A stretch of DNA of 64,000 nt from the NCBI RefSeq assembly GCF_002135355.1, contig NZ_NEGE01000012.1, positions 1-64,000 of the forward strand, in the 5' to 3' direction. The position numbers and the translations under genes are program-made. The notes under the pieces were generated by a model. That model was given only the letters and a program-made list of their open reading frames with translations. It was not told the origin of the DNA and ran no database searches. The first letter of the stretch is position 1. Every line of letters starts with the position of its first letter. This document shows positions 56,563-64,000 of the stretch, one piece after another. This stretch comes from Acinetobacter sp. ANC 4169. Lineage in GTDB: Bacteria; Pseudomonadota; Gammaproteobacteria; Pseudomonadales; Moraxellaceae.

Positions 56563-56805
56563 TATCTTCACGTTTAGGAAGCTGCGGTGACGGACATTCC
56601 AGATAAACATGGCAGATAATCGGTTAAAGCCTGGATTGCCATCACTCCTTCGTCTTGCAATTGATGACGTTAAAACACTGTAAAGAAGACCTGATTGCAT
56701 ACAAAGTCCCAGAATTTATAAAGACTTTGAACAAGTAGCCAAAGTCAACTGTCGGAAAATTAGACCTACTGAACTTCGACACATGCAGAAACAAAAGTCT
56801 TTAGC
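56563..56805 (+). pseudogene. Relic of an AMP-binding acyl-CoA ligase C-terminus
   Basis: Several stops and at least one frameshift, yet the conserved C-terminal blocks remain in order: Y-L-H-V-stop-E-A-A-V-T-D-I-P-D-K-H-G, S-V-K-A-W-I-A, then after a frame change E-D-L-I-A-Y-K-V-P-E-F-I-K and, past a TAG, P-K-S-T-V-G-K-L with the catalytic Lys position. The rest of the gene is missing. It is the main content of the ~830-base gap between pheA and the DJ-1 gene. An acyl-CoA dehydrogenase gene lies 780 bases further on, so a fatty-acid cluster may have been lost here. Confidence 0.75.
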
Positions 56806-56956
56806 TTAATTTATTAATGCTTACAAACACTTAAATATATACCTAAAAGTCTGCTTACAGGACTCTCTCATTTGCAAGTGTCATTTACCAAACTCCATCA
56901 CAAAAGACTAATGTTTGATCTATAGTGCTTTGAACAAAGCAATTCGGAGAACAATA

Positions 56957-57475
56957 ATGTCAAAAAGAATCGCCGTTTTAGTGACTCATGATTTTGAAGA
57001 CGTTGAATATTCAGAACCTGTGCAAGCCTTTCGCGCTGCACGTCATAGTGTTTTAAATATTGAAAATAAAGCAGGCAACATTGTCTATGGTCATAAGCGA
57101 AAATCGGCCGTCACTATTGACCAAAGTATAGATGATGTGTCGGTGCAGGATTTTGATGCCTTGCTCATTCCGGGTGGCTATTCTCCCGAACGACTCCGTG
57201 GCGATGACCGTTTCGTGGATTTTGTGCGTAAATTTGCCAATGCTCAAAAACCCATTTTGAGTATCTGTCACGGTCCGCAACTACTGATTTCTGCCAAAGT
57301 GGTTAAAGGCCGTTTAATGACCACCATTAAAACACTCGCCAAGGATCTGGTTAATGCCGGTGCGGTATATTACGATGTCGGTGTGGTGAATGATAATAAT
57401 CTGTATATCTCATCGCGCTCACCGGATGATTTACCCGCTTTTATTGAAGAAAGTTTAATGGTGCTCAGTCAATAA
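56957..57475 (+). CDS. DJ-1/PfpI-family protein
   Basis: 172 residues from ATG 56957 (GGAGA upstream; the frame extends to 56915 without support). Nucleophile elbow I-C-H-G-P-Q-L with Cys ~107 and the conserved Glu-like position in the first third (E-Y-S-E-P-V-Q-A-F). The family covers proteases, glyoxalases/deglycases and chaperones, so the exact role is open. Terminator at 57478. Confidence 0.9.
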   Translation: MSKRIAVLVTHDFEDVEYSEPVQAFRAARHSVLNIENKAGNIVYGHKRKSAVTIDQSIDDVSVQDFDALLIPGGYSPERLRGDDRFVDFVRKFANAQKPILSICHGPQLLISAKVVKGRLMTTIKTLAKDLVNAGAVYYDVGVVNDNNLYISSRSPDDLPAFIEESLMVLSQ

Positions 57476-57477
57476 AA

Positions 57478-57521
57478 AACACCCTTCAAAGTCAGACTAA
57501 CTATCCAGCTTTCAGGGTGTT
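57478..57521 (+). terminator. Terminator of the DJ-1/PfpI gene
   Basis: Arms AACACCCT / AGGGTGTT with a long, partly paired loop (AAAG / CTTT) and a T-rich end. Confidence 0.65.
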
Positions 57522-57580
57522 CTTTTCGATTTCTGTTATTTCAAGCTTTTATTTCATGCTTTGTATGTCAATATCATCTA

Positions 57581-58723
57581 TTAACGGCCCAATAAACTAC
57601 GCGCCACAATCTCTTTCATAATTTCATTGGTACCGCCGTAAATTCGCTGGATACGCGCATCTACAAAGAAACGTGAAATTGGATATTCTGTCATATAGCC
57701 ATAACCACCAAACAGCTGTAACAAGTTATCCGCTATTTTCATCTGCATGTCGGTTGCAAAACTTTTTAAGGCTGCGGCTGTTTCGACATCCAGTTTACCT
57801 TGCATATAAAGTTCAACATTCTGGTTATAAAATGCAGCTGTAGCCTGTTCATCTATTTTTGCCTGTGCCAAAACAAAACGGGTATTTTGGAACTGGCTAA
57901 TCGGCTGACCAAAAGCCTGACGTTCTTTGACATAAGCAATAGTGACATCAATTGAACCACGAATGGCACCAATGGCAGTAGATGCAATGGCAGTACGCTC
58001 ACGTGGCAATTCCTGCATTAAATAAGCAAAACCTTGTCCTGCCTGACCCAGCAACTGATCTTTAGGTACCTTGATATTATCGAAGAACAGCTCTGAAGTA
58101 TCTTGCGAATGCAAACCAATTTTATTCAGATTGGTTCCCTTCTTAAAGCCTTCCAAATGTGTATCTAAAAGCATCAAGGATACGCCTTTGGCACGCGCTT
58201 GCGGATCAGTTTTAACCGCCAATACCACCAGGTCAGCATGTTGACCATTGGAGATAAAAGTTTTGGAACCATTGAGCAGATAGTGATCTCCCTGCAAGAT
58301 GGCATTGGTACGCATTGCCTGCAAATCCGAACCCGCACCTGGTTCAGTCATACCAATTGCACCCACCACTTCACCTGTCACCATTTTTGGCAACCAGTAC
58401 TGCTTTTGTTCTTCTGTGCCAATATGCAAAATATAAGGGGCCGCAATTTCAGAATGACATGAAATACCTGTCGATATGGCACTATATCCGGCACGTGCAG
58501 ATTCTTCTACCAGCATCAGTGAATAATGGGTTGGAACACCATAGCCGCCATATTCTTCAGGTACATCCACACACAAGAAACCATTTTCGCCCAGCAAATT
58601 CCATACAGAACGCGGCATAATGCCTTCATGTTCCCACTGTTCATAATGCGGTGCGATATGCTCATTCATAAAGCGTTTAAAGTTGTCACGGAATAATTCT
58701 AAATCAGCATCATAAGCCAACAT
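57581..58723 (-). CDS. Acyl-CoA dehydrogenase
   Basis: 380-residue FAD flavoenzyme for the first step of acyl-CoA beta-oxidation or branched-chain degradation. Signatures A-I-G-M-T-E-P-G-A-G-S-D-L-Q and Q-L-F-G-G-Y-G-Y-M-T-E-Y; catalytic Glu probably in I-Y-G-G-T-N-E-I-M-K. AAGGAC precedes the ATG. No enoyl hydratase or ETF gene is adjacent; chain-length preference is unknown. Confidence 0.92.
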   Translation of the reverse strand: MLAYDADLELFRDNFKRFMNEHIAPHYEQWEHEGIMPRSVWNLLGENGFLCVDVPEEYGGYGVPTHYSLMLVEESARAGYSAISTGISCHSEIAAPYILHIGTEEQKQYWLPKMVTGEVVGAIGMTEPGAGSDLQAMRTNAILQGDHYLLNGSKTFISNGQHADLVVLAVKTDPQARAKGVSLMLLDTHLEGFKKGTNLNKIGLHSQDTSELFFDNIKVPKDQLLGQAGQGFAYLMQELPRERTAIASTAIGAIRGSIDVTIAYVKERQAFGQPISQFQNTRFVLAQAKIDEQATAAFYNQNVELYMQGKLDVETAAALKSFATDMQMKIADNLLQLFGGYGYMTEYPISRFFVDARIQRIYGGTNEIMKEIVARSLLGR

Positions 58724-58838
58724 ATAGCGTCCTTGTCTTTAGTCATTGTTATTTCTTCTGCTTTGCTATCCTATTCATTTTATTAGACTGTGTCATGAAC
58801 TATAACGATCTTATTTTATGACTTTAAGGTCAATAAAA

Positions 58839-58865
58839 AAAGGAAGCCGAAGCTTCCTTTTTTTA
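58839..58865 (-). terminator. Terminator of the symporter gene
   Basis: Stem AAAGGAAGC / GCTTCCTTT with CGAA loop and T tracts. Confidence 0.9.
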
Positions 58866-58877
58866 CATCCAAATCAA

Positions 58878-60224
58878 TTAAGCGTGTGCTTGAGTCGATT
58901 CTTCCTGCATTTTTTGGTCAACCATTTCCGGGTTATTTAATGCTTCATTTAATTGGGCCGTGTCTAATTGACCTACCCATTTCGCAACAACAATTGTCGC
59001 CAATGAGTTACCCACCAGATTCGTCAAGGCACGTGCTTCAGACATGAAACGGTCAATACCCAGAATCAATGCCAGACCTGCTACGGGGATATGACCAACC
59101 GCAGACAATGTTGCCGCCATAACAATGAAGCCAGAACCTGTTACACCCGCAGCACCTTTAGAAGAAATCAATAGCACCGCTAAAAGCGTAATTTCGTGAG
59201 CAAGATCAAGCTGGGTATTGGTTGCCTGTGCAATGAAGATTGCAGCCATAGTCAGGTAGATTGAAGTACCATCCAGGTTAAATGAATAACCTGTAGGAAT
59301 CACCAGACCAACAACTGACTTTTCACACCCGGCAATTTCCAGTTTTTTCAACATACGTGGCAGCACGGATTCAGAAGATGATGTACCCAGTACAATCAAA
59401 AGCTCTTCACGAATCATACGGATCATTTTCAAAATACTGAAACCGCAGAAACGTGCAATACTACCCAATACAATGAAAATGAACAGTAAACAAGTAATGT
59501 AGAAACAGATGATGAGTTGAGCTAACTGAGCCAGTGAACCAATACCATATTTACCAATCGTGAATGCCATCGCACCAAATGCACCAATCGGCGCAAGTTT
59601 CATGATCATGTTTACGATGTTGAAGAACACATGCGAAATTTGATCGATGAATTTAAGGACGGGTTTACCTGCATCGCCCAATTTATGTAATGCGAAACCA
59701 AACAGCAATGCGAATAAAAGGACTTGAAGAATTTCACCTTCGGCAAAGGCACCGACCACCGTATTCGGGATGATGTTCATGAAAAAATCAAGTGTCGATT
59801 GAGATGCACCAGACTCTACATACTTCGAAATACCTGATGTATCTAAAGTTGCAGGATCGATGTTCATGCCTACACCCGGTTTTGCAATATTGATCACCAG
59901 CAAACCGATAATTAATGCAAGTGTTGATACCACTTCGAAGTAGAGCAGCGCAATACCACCTGTTTTACCCACAGATTTCATGCTTTCCATACCTGCGATA
60001 CCGCTCACCACAGTACAGAAAATCACGGGTGCAATAATCATTTTGATGAGCTTAATGAAAGCATCACCTAATGGTTTTAATTGCTCGCCCAAGCCTGGAA
60101 CACTTTGCTTAACACCGTCAACAATTACAGATGAACTTGGGTAAAAATGCCCAACAATCACACCCAAAATAATGGCAACGATTACTTGAAAATACAGCGA
60201 CTTATAGATTGGTTTTTTAGCCAT
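58878..60224 (-). CDS. dctA: DctA-type C4-dicarboxylate/cation symporter
   Basis: 448 residues, DAACS family, about eight helices plus re-entrant loops. Visible: [10 protein letters not shown] (HP1 serine-rich loop), [19 protein letters not shown] (HP2) and [10 protein letters not shown]. The [11 protein letters not shown] motif and absence of a Glu-specific pattern favour C4-dicarboxylates over glutamate. No DctBD regulators next to it. Confidence 0.9.
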   Translation of the reverse strand: MAKKPIYKSLYFQVIVAIILGVIVGHFYPSSSVIVDGVKQSVPGLGEQLKPLGDAFIKLIKMIIAPVIFCTVVSGIAGMESMKSVGKTGGIALLYFEVVSTLALIIGLLVINIAKPGVGMNIDPATLDTSGISKYVESGASQSTLDFFMNIIPNTVVGAFAEGEILQVLLFALLFGFALHKLGDAGKPVLKFIDQISHVFFNIVNMIMKLAPIGAFGAMAFTIGKYGIGSLAQLAQLIICFYITCLLFIFIVLGSIARFCGFSILKMIRMIREELLIVLGTSSSESVLPRMLKKLEIAGCEKSVVGLVIPTGYSFNLDGTSIYLTMAAIFIAQATNTQLDLAHEITLLAVLLISSKGAAGVTGSGFIVMAATLSAVGHIPVAGLALILGIDRFMSEARALTNLVGNSLATIVVAKWVGQLDTAQLNEALNNPEMVDQKMQEESTQAHA

Positions 60225-60637
60225 GACATTACTTCACGATATATTTCTTAATCAGAAATATTCAGATTTTGTCTATTTTCAAAAAATAAACAGCCCAAAA
60301 CTCCTTTATCAAAGATAAAAGAGCACCAAAGTATCAAGAAATCTCTGATACTGTATAAAAAAACTAACTGTGTAAATGTGATTAAAAATCACAATTAGGC
60401 TCCGATAAAAAATCAGAGGATTGATCAGGAGATGAACACATATTAAAACCAGGTTAAATTTTACCTGTTTTTTAAGGCTTTGTTTTGCCTCAAATGTTAA
60501 ATTAGGTTAAATAATATACACCACCTCTTAGACTATGGTCTAAATGGTTCAAATTTAATCCTCAAAATCAGGCTGAAAAATACCAGCGATCAACGTAAAC
60601 TATCCCCATTGATCAGGTTTGATGCTGAAATTGCACT
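60225..60637. other. Divergent regulatory region between dctA and ybiB
   Basis: 413 bases without an ORF. It holds a hairpin CAGGT...ACCTG followed by six T at 60453-60474 (plus strand), and a perfect dyad TTAGAC-N4-GTCTAA at 60528-60543, a good operator candidate ahead of ybiB. Confidence 0.5.
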
Positions 60638-61642
60638 ATGAATACCAAACGAAATATATATAAAGATTTTGAACATCCTTTTGCTCAGTTTGTTCGTATT
60701 GTGGGAAAAGGAAAAAATGGTGCCCGTTCCCTGACTTTTGACGAAGCCTATCAGGCGTTCAGCATGATCTTAAAAGATGAAGTTTTGGATGTGCAGTTGG
60801 GTGCTTTCCTGATGCTACTTCGTGTTAAAGAGGAATCTGTAGATGAACTGGCCGGCTTTGTACAGGCCACCCGTGATCAATTGAATTTCAAAGCCTTGGA
60901 TGTGGATCTGGACTGGTCATCGTATGCCGGCAAGCGTAAGCACTATCCATGGTTCTTACTGGCTGCCCTGACTTTGGCCCAACATGGCTACAAGGTGGTG
61001 ATGCATGGCGCATCTGGCCATACCATTAACCGCCTTTATACCGAACAGGTATTGGAATATCTCGGTTATGCTATTTGCAAAAATGACAGCGATGTGGAAC
61101 AGCAGTTACAACAACGCAATTTTGCCTATATTCCCTTGGAAGCGATCTCACCTATTTTGAGTGATTTGATCTCTCTACGGAATGTGATGGGTTTACGTTC
61201 CCCAATCCACACCCTTGCCCGTTTAATTAATCCATTTAATGCCAAAGCCACCATGCAGGCCATTTTTCATCCTGCCTATCGGGGTTCACACCAACAAGCC
61301 GCGTTTAAACTGGGCTATCAAAATAGTGCGGTGATTAAAGGTGAAGGCGGTGAGTTTGAACGTAATCCGGATGCCAAAACCTTAATTTGCGGCATTAAAA
61401 ATGGTGAACTTTACGAACATGAACTCCCTAAACTGACAGATAACCGTAGTCCTATTGAAGAAGAGTTGGATTTAGCAGTGTTTAAAGCAGTTTGGGAAGG
61501 CAAGCAGCAGCATGAATATGGTGAAGTTGCAGTAACGGAAACCATGGGAATTGCTTTATACACAATGGGGGCATGTGCTTCTTATGATGAGGCAATGTTA
61601 AAGGCCAAAGAGCTTTGGGCAAATCGCAAGTCTAAAATCTAA
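60638..61642 (+). CDS. ybiB: YbiB/TrpD2-like phosphoribosyltransferase-fold DNA-binding protein
   Basis: 334 residues resembling anthranilate phosphoribosyltransferase in fold (A-Y-Q-A-F-S-M-I-L-K-D-E-V-L-D-V-Q-L-G-A-F near the start, H-G-A-S-G-H later), but the PRPP loop is altered. The YbiB group is known to bind nucleic acid instead of making tryptophan. No other trp gene is nearby, in line with that. Confidence 0.85.
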   Translation: MNTKRNIYKDFEHPFAQFVRIVGKGKNGARSLTFDEAYQAFSMILKDEVLDVQLGAFLMLLRVKEESVDELAGFVQATRDQLNFKALDVDLDWSSYAGKRKHYPWFLLAALTLAQHGYKVVMHGASGHTINRLYTEQVLEYLGYAICKNDSDVEQQLQQRNFAYIPLEAISPILSDLISLRNVMGLRSPIHTLARLINPFNAKATMQAIFHPAYRGSHQQAAFKLGYQNSAVIKGEGGEFERNPDAKTLICGIKNGELYEHELPKLTDNRSPIEEELDLAVFKAVWEGKQQHEYGEVAVTETMGIALYTMGACASYDEAMLKAKELWANRKSKI

Positions 61643-61918
61643 TTTGATGCAGAATAAATGATACGTGACAAAGCCATTCGCAATTGTTCGAGGCAAGACT
61701 TCATTTGATAAAAATGGTTCTGCGAAACATTCATCTAATGATAGTATGGAACGAGTTTTGCGATGAGAACACTTGAAACATGTTTCAAGTGTTCGCAAGG
61801 TGACTTTGGCCTTACGAAGTAATACTTCTCAGGGCTTATCCAAAGTAACAGAATGAGCTTCTATAAATTGAGGTTTATCGGTAAGACACCGTCGTACCCT
61901 TCAAAAAATTAAAATATA
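61643..61918. other. Intergenic region with a 28-base perfect palindrome
   Basis: The palindrome at 61767-61794 has arms GAACACTTGAAACA / TGTTTCAAGTGTTC with no loop. Flanking TTGCG (61758-61762) and CGCAA (61794-61798) nearly extend it. No credible ORF with a ribosome binding site. It may be a regulator site or the remains of a mobile repeat. Confidence 0.6.
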
Positions 61919-61943
61919 AAAAAGACACCACAGTGTCTTTTTT
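61919..61943. terminator. Bidirectional terminator
   Basis: Stem AAAAAGACAC / GTGTCTTTTT with four-base loop, T-rich on both strands; follows yeaC. Confidence 0.88.
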
Positions 61944-61958
61944 ATTACAAATAAATAT

Positions 61959-62234
61959 TTAAACAAAACGAATCGGCTTAAACTCTTCGTCTTGCTTTGG
62001 ATCATGCGAATCGCAGTGTTCATCTTCTTCTTTGGTACCGCGGTCAATATAGCCACTACGTTCAGTTTCAGGCAAATTTTTCATTTCCCAGGCATAAACG
62101 GCTTGCATACAGGTTTGACGCTGCTCTTTGGTGAGCGCTACGCCATTCGGCCATTTACCAATTTCCACTGCTGTCTTTAAACGCGCAACAATTTCAGGAT
62201 CGAGTACGGCCAGCATTTGTTCAATATTCATCAT
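61959..62234 (-). CDS. YeaC-like DUF1315 protein
   Basis: 91 residues; the conserved block L-K-T-A-V-E-I-G-K-W-P-N-G-V-A-L-T-K-E-Q-R is the DUF1315 signature, with an acidic His/Cys-containing tail. Its ATG directly abuts the nadK stop (TAAATG), so it is translated with nadK. The function is unknown. Confidence 0.88.
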   Translation of the reverse strand: MMNIEQMLAVLDPEIVARLKTAVEIGKWPNGVALTKEQRQTCMQAVYAWEMKNLPETERSGYIDRGTKEEDEHCDSHDPKQDEEFKPIRFV

Positions 62235-63149
62235 TTAATCCTGCTGTTGTAGAGAGTCAAAATCTTGGTTCCAGCCCAGTTTGGTACGACAAGCAATATA
62301 GAAATCGTAACCGGGTGGATGAAGGAGATTCAATTTAAATGGATGTTTACGGATATGCAAACTATCCCCAACACTGAGTGAAACGCTGTGTTGACCATCG
62401 GCACTAACCATTGGCAATACACGGTTTTCACGAATGATAATCTTGATTTCACTATGCCCGCCCACCACAATCGGACGTGACGACAAAGTATGCGGATGCA
62501 TGGGCACTAAAGAAATGGCATCCATACTCGGATGAACAATCGGTCCACCACCAGAGAGCGCATAAGCCGTAGAGCCGGTAGGCGTCGAAACAATCAAGCC
62601 ATCACTATGCTGACGATAGACATATTGGCCATCAATATTCAGTTCAAAGTCAATCATATGAACTGATTTTCCTGAATGCAGAACCACATCATTCAAGGCG
62701 ATGGCATCATAAATACTTTCACCTTTGGAACGGATTTCCATTTCTAGCAAGAAACGGCGGTCGAGCTGAAACTCGCCTTTGAGCACCTGATCCAGCTTAA
62801 AAATAACCTCGGTCGGCTTAATATCGGTTAAAAAGCCCAAACGACCACGGTTTACCCCAATCACAGGCGTATTGTGTCTAACCAGAGCACGTGCAGCATG
62901 CAGTAAAGAACCATCACCACCCACCACAATGACCAGATCAACCACTTCACCCAGTAAACTGCGGCTCACGGTTTGCGTATTGTTATAAGGAACTAAGGCT
63001 GCTGTTTCCGAATCAAAAACAGGATGTAAACCTAAACTTAAAAGATGGTCATGAATAAGACTTAAAGTTTCCACGACGGAGGATTTATCTGGACGGCCTA
63101 TTAATCCAATGTTCCGAAAAGTTTTATGTGAAATTTGCACCTGGGTCAT
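62235..63149 (-). CDS. nadK: NAD kinase
   Basis: Makes NADP from NAD with ATP or polyphosphate; cytosolic. 304 residues: V-G-G-D-G-S-L-L-H-A-A (catalytic G-G-D-G), G-R-L-G-F-L-T-D and S-T-P-T-G-S-T-A-Y-A-L-S-G-G-G-P. ATG 63149 has GGAG just upstream; the longer frame to 63194 is unlikely. Confidence 0.97.
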   Translation of the reverse strand: MTQVQISHKTFRNIGLIGRPDKSSVVETLSLIHDHLLSLGLHPVFDSETAALVPYNNTQTVSRSLLGEVVDLVIVVGGDGSLLHAARALVRHNTPVIGVNRGRLGFLTDIKPTEVIFKLDQVLKGEFQLDRRFLLEMEIRSKGESIYDAIALNDVVLHSGKSVHMIDFELNIDGQYVYRQHSDGLIVSTPTGSTAYALSGGGPIVHPSMDAISLVPMHPHTLSSRPIVVGGHSEIKIIIRENRVLPMVSADGQHSVSLSVGDSLHIRKHPFKLNLLHPPGYDFYIACRTKLGWNQDFDSLQQQD

Positions 63150-63588
63150 CGCTCCGCTACGATTCCTGCCTATCATAGCATTAACCCTGTTCATTTTAAA
63201 AAACTTTAACGGCTGATTACACTAACAATCTAGCAAATTCAAAGACTCAGCCAGGTTTTTAGCCTGTCATCCAGATCGGTTCGCTTTACATGCAATCAAC
63301 AACTAAAATCAGGATGATTTTTTATGATAAAAGTCACCCGATCTGCAAGATCATTTTCATCCGCAGCCCAGGCATGACTTAAGCCTGTTAACTTGCTTAA
63401 AAATTGACAGATAATTCGCAAACACTGTTTTAGAGCTAAAAATAATATCTTTTATAAAATCAAAGACTCATTCAAAATATTTTGTGCAATTTATTGTTAT
63501 ATTTTATCTTCATTCACAGATTAATTATTGCAAAAAAATGAAAAGCTTCGCATGATTAGCACAATTTATTTGGATCTTATAATAATTG
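63150..63588. other. Divergent region between nadK and mrcB
   Basis: About 440 bases, AT-rich, no ORF. A weak promoter candidate for mrcB: TTGTGC (63482-63487), 17 bases, TATCTT (63505-63510). Confidence 0.35.
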
Positions 63589-64000
63589 ATGAAGTCTGAA
63601 CGCGGTATCGGTTTACTGGCCCTTATTTTTTCAATATTAGTCATTGGCGTATTCTTGGTTTTTAGTATCTATTTAATCCGAATGGATAATATTGTACGCA
63701 ATAAATTTGAAGGACAGCGCTGGGATATTCCGGCAAAAGTTTTTGCCCGTCCTTTGGAAATTTATACCAATGCACCGGTCAACCAGGCAGACTTCACTCA
63801 AGAGCTTAAACTTCTGGGTTATAAAAGTTCTGACAGCTATGCCAACTCCGGCAGTTATGTCACCTCCGGTGATGCACTCTATGTGCATACCCGTGGCTTC
63901 GACTTTGGTGACAGCGTTGAACCGGAGCAGGTATTAAAAGTTACGTTTAGCGACAATCAGATTGGTGAAGTCAGTGCCACCAAGCCTTCATCTACCGGCA
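63589..64000 (+). CDS. mrcB: Penicillin-binding protein 1b, N-terminal part (cut by window end)
   Basis: The first 137 codons are visible. Short cytosolic start, one membrane helix (~8-29), then R-W-D-I-P-A-K-V-F-A-R-P-L-E-I-Y, which begins the UB2H-type region typical of PBP1b. Full-length PBP1b is a glycosyltransferase/transpeptidase that polymerises and cross-links peptidoglycan. No strong ribosome binding site is seen before the ATG. Confidence 0.9.
   Translation, partial: MKSERGIGLLALIFSILVIGVFLVFSIYLIRMDNIVRNKFEGQRWDIPAKVFARPLEIYTNAPVNQADFTQELKLLGYKSSDSYANSGSYVTSGDALYVHTRGFDFGDSVEPEQVLKVTFSDNQIGEVSATKPSSTG

Overview
The window looks like a chromosomal segment of an Acinetobacter species (Moraxellaceae, Gammaproteobacteria). 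This rests on family-level recognition, not a search: the fused tyrA-aroA gene behind pheA and hisC, the alaS-lysC-csrA order, a Vfr-type Crp divergent from an OsmC gene, the AT-rich base composition and the near-cognate protein sequences all fit. No tRNA, rRNA or CRISPR array was seen. Both ends are cut: the left edge is inside an IS30-type transposase and the right edge is inside the PBP1b gene mrcB.

Layout. 1-4.8 kb is an accessory patch: IS30 tail, SulP anion transporter, an orphan membrane sensor kinase, a decayed STAS-domain fragment of a second SulP gene, and a half-size EamA transporter. 5-10.7 kb holds trmB, then a minus-strand series: a DUF2520 protein, a methyltransferase, a GMC alcohol dehydrogenase, a coniferyl-type aldehyde dehydrogenase and a tiny membrane-protein gene broken by an in-frame TAG. 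10.8-14.1 kb holds an OmpA-domain envelope protein and two paralogous lipoproteins. 14.2-16.5 kb is pyrB plus a dihydroorotase-like partner that lacks the metal-binding histidines. 17-21.6 kb has rlmKL, a Gln-rich exported protein and a DUF945 protein. 21.7-25.3 kb is a tight three-gene operon (GNAT-like, GH3-family acyl amidosynthetase, GNAT), the best candidate here for an undescribed small-molecule pathway. 25.5-31 kb has clpB with a sigma-32-type promoter, osmC, crp/vfr and an aldo-keto reductase.

31-39 kb carries an M48 metalloprotease lipoprotein, purA-hisZ, an Lrp-type regulator divergent from azlCD (branched-chain amino acid export) and an Epd/GAPDH-type dehydrogenase. 39.3-44.5 kb carries alaS, lysC and csrA, then rnhB converging on them. 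44.6-46.2 kb has a cytochrome b561 gene flanked by two paralogous small exported Cys proteins. 46.3-48.7 kb is purine salvage (an adenine/adenosine deaminase and an NCS2 purine permease) with a strong terminator between the two genes. 49-51.5 kb has a small lipoprotein, yaaA and an alpha/beta hydrolase. 51.6-56.1 kb is the aromatic amino-acid operon pheA-hisC-tyrA/aroA. 56.2-60.2 kb has an acyl-CoA ligase relic, a DJ-1/PfpI protein, an acyl-CoA dehydrogenase and a DctA-type symporter. 60.6-64 kb has ybiB, nadK-yeaC and the start of mrcB.

Functionally most of the window is housekeeping: pyrimidine, purine, aromatic and aspartate-family metabolism, tRNA and rRNA modification, and global regulation by CsrA and Crp. 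Signs of gene decay (STAS relic, ligase relic, amber-interrupted small ORF) lie in the gaps. All motif and terminator calls were made by eye; no homology search was run.
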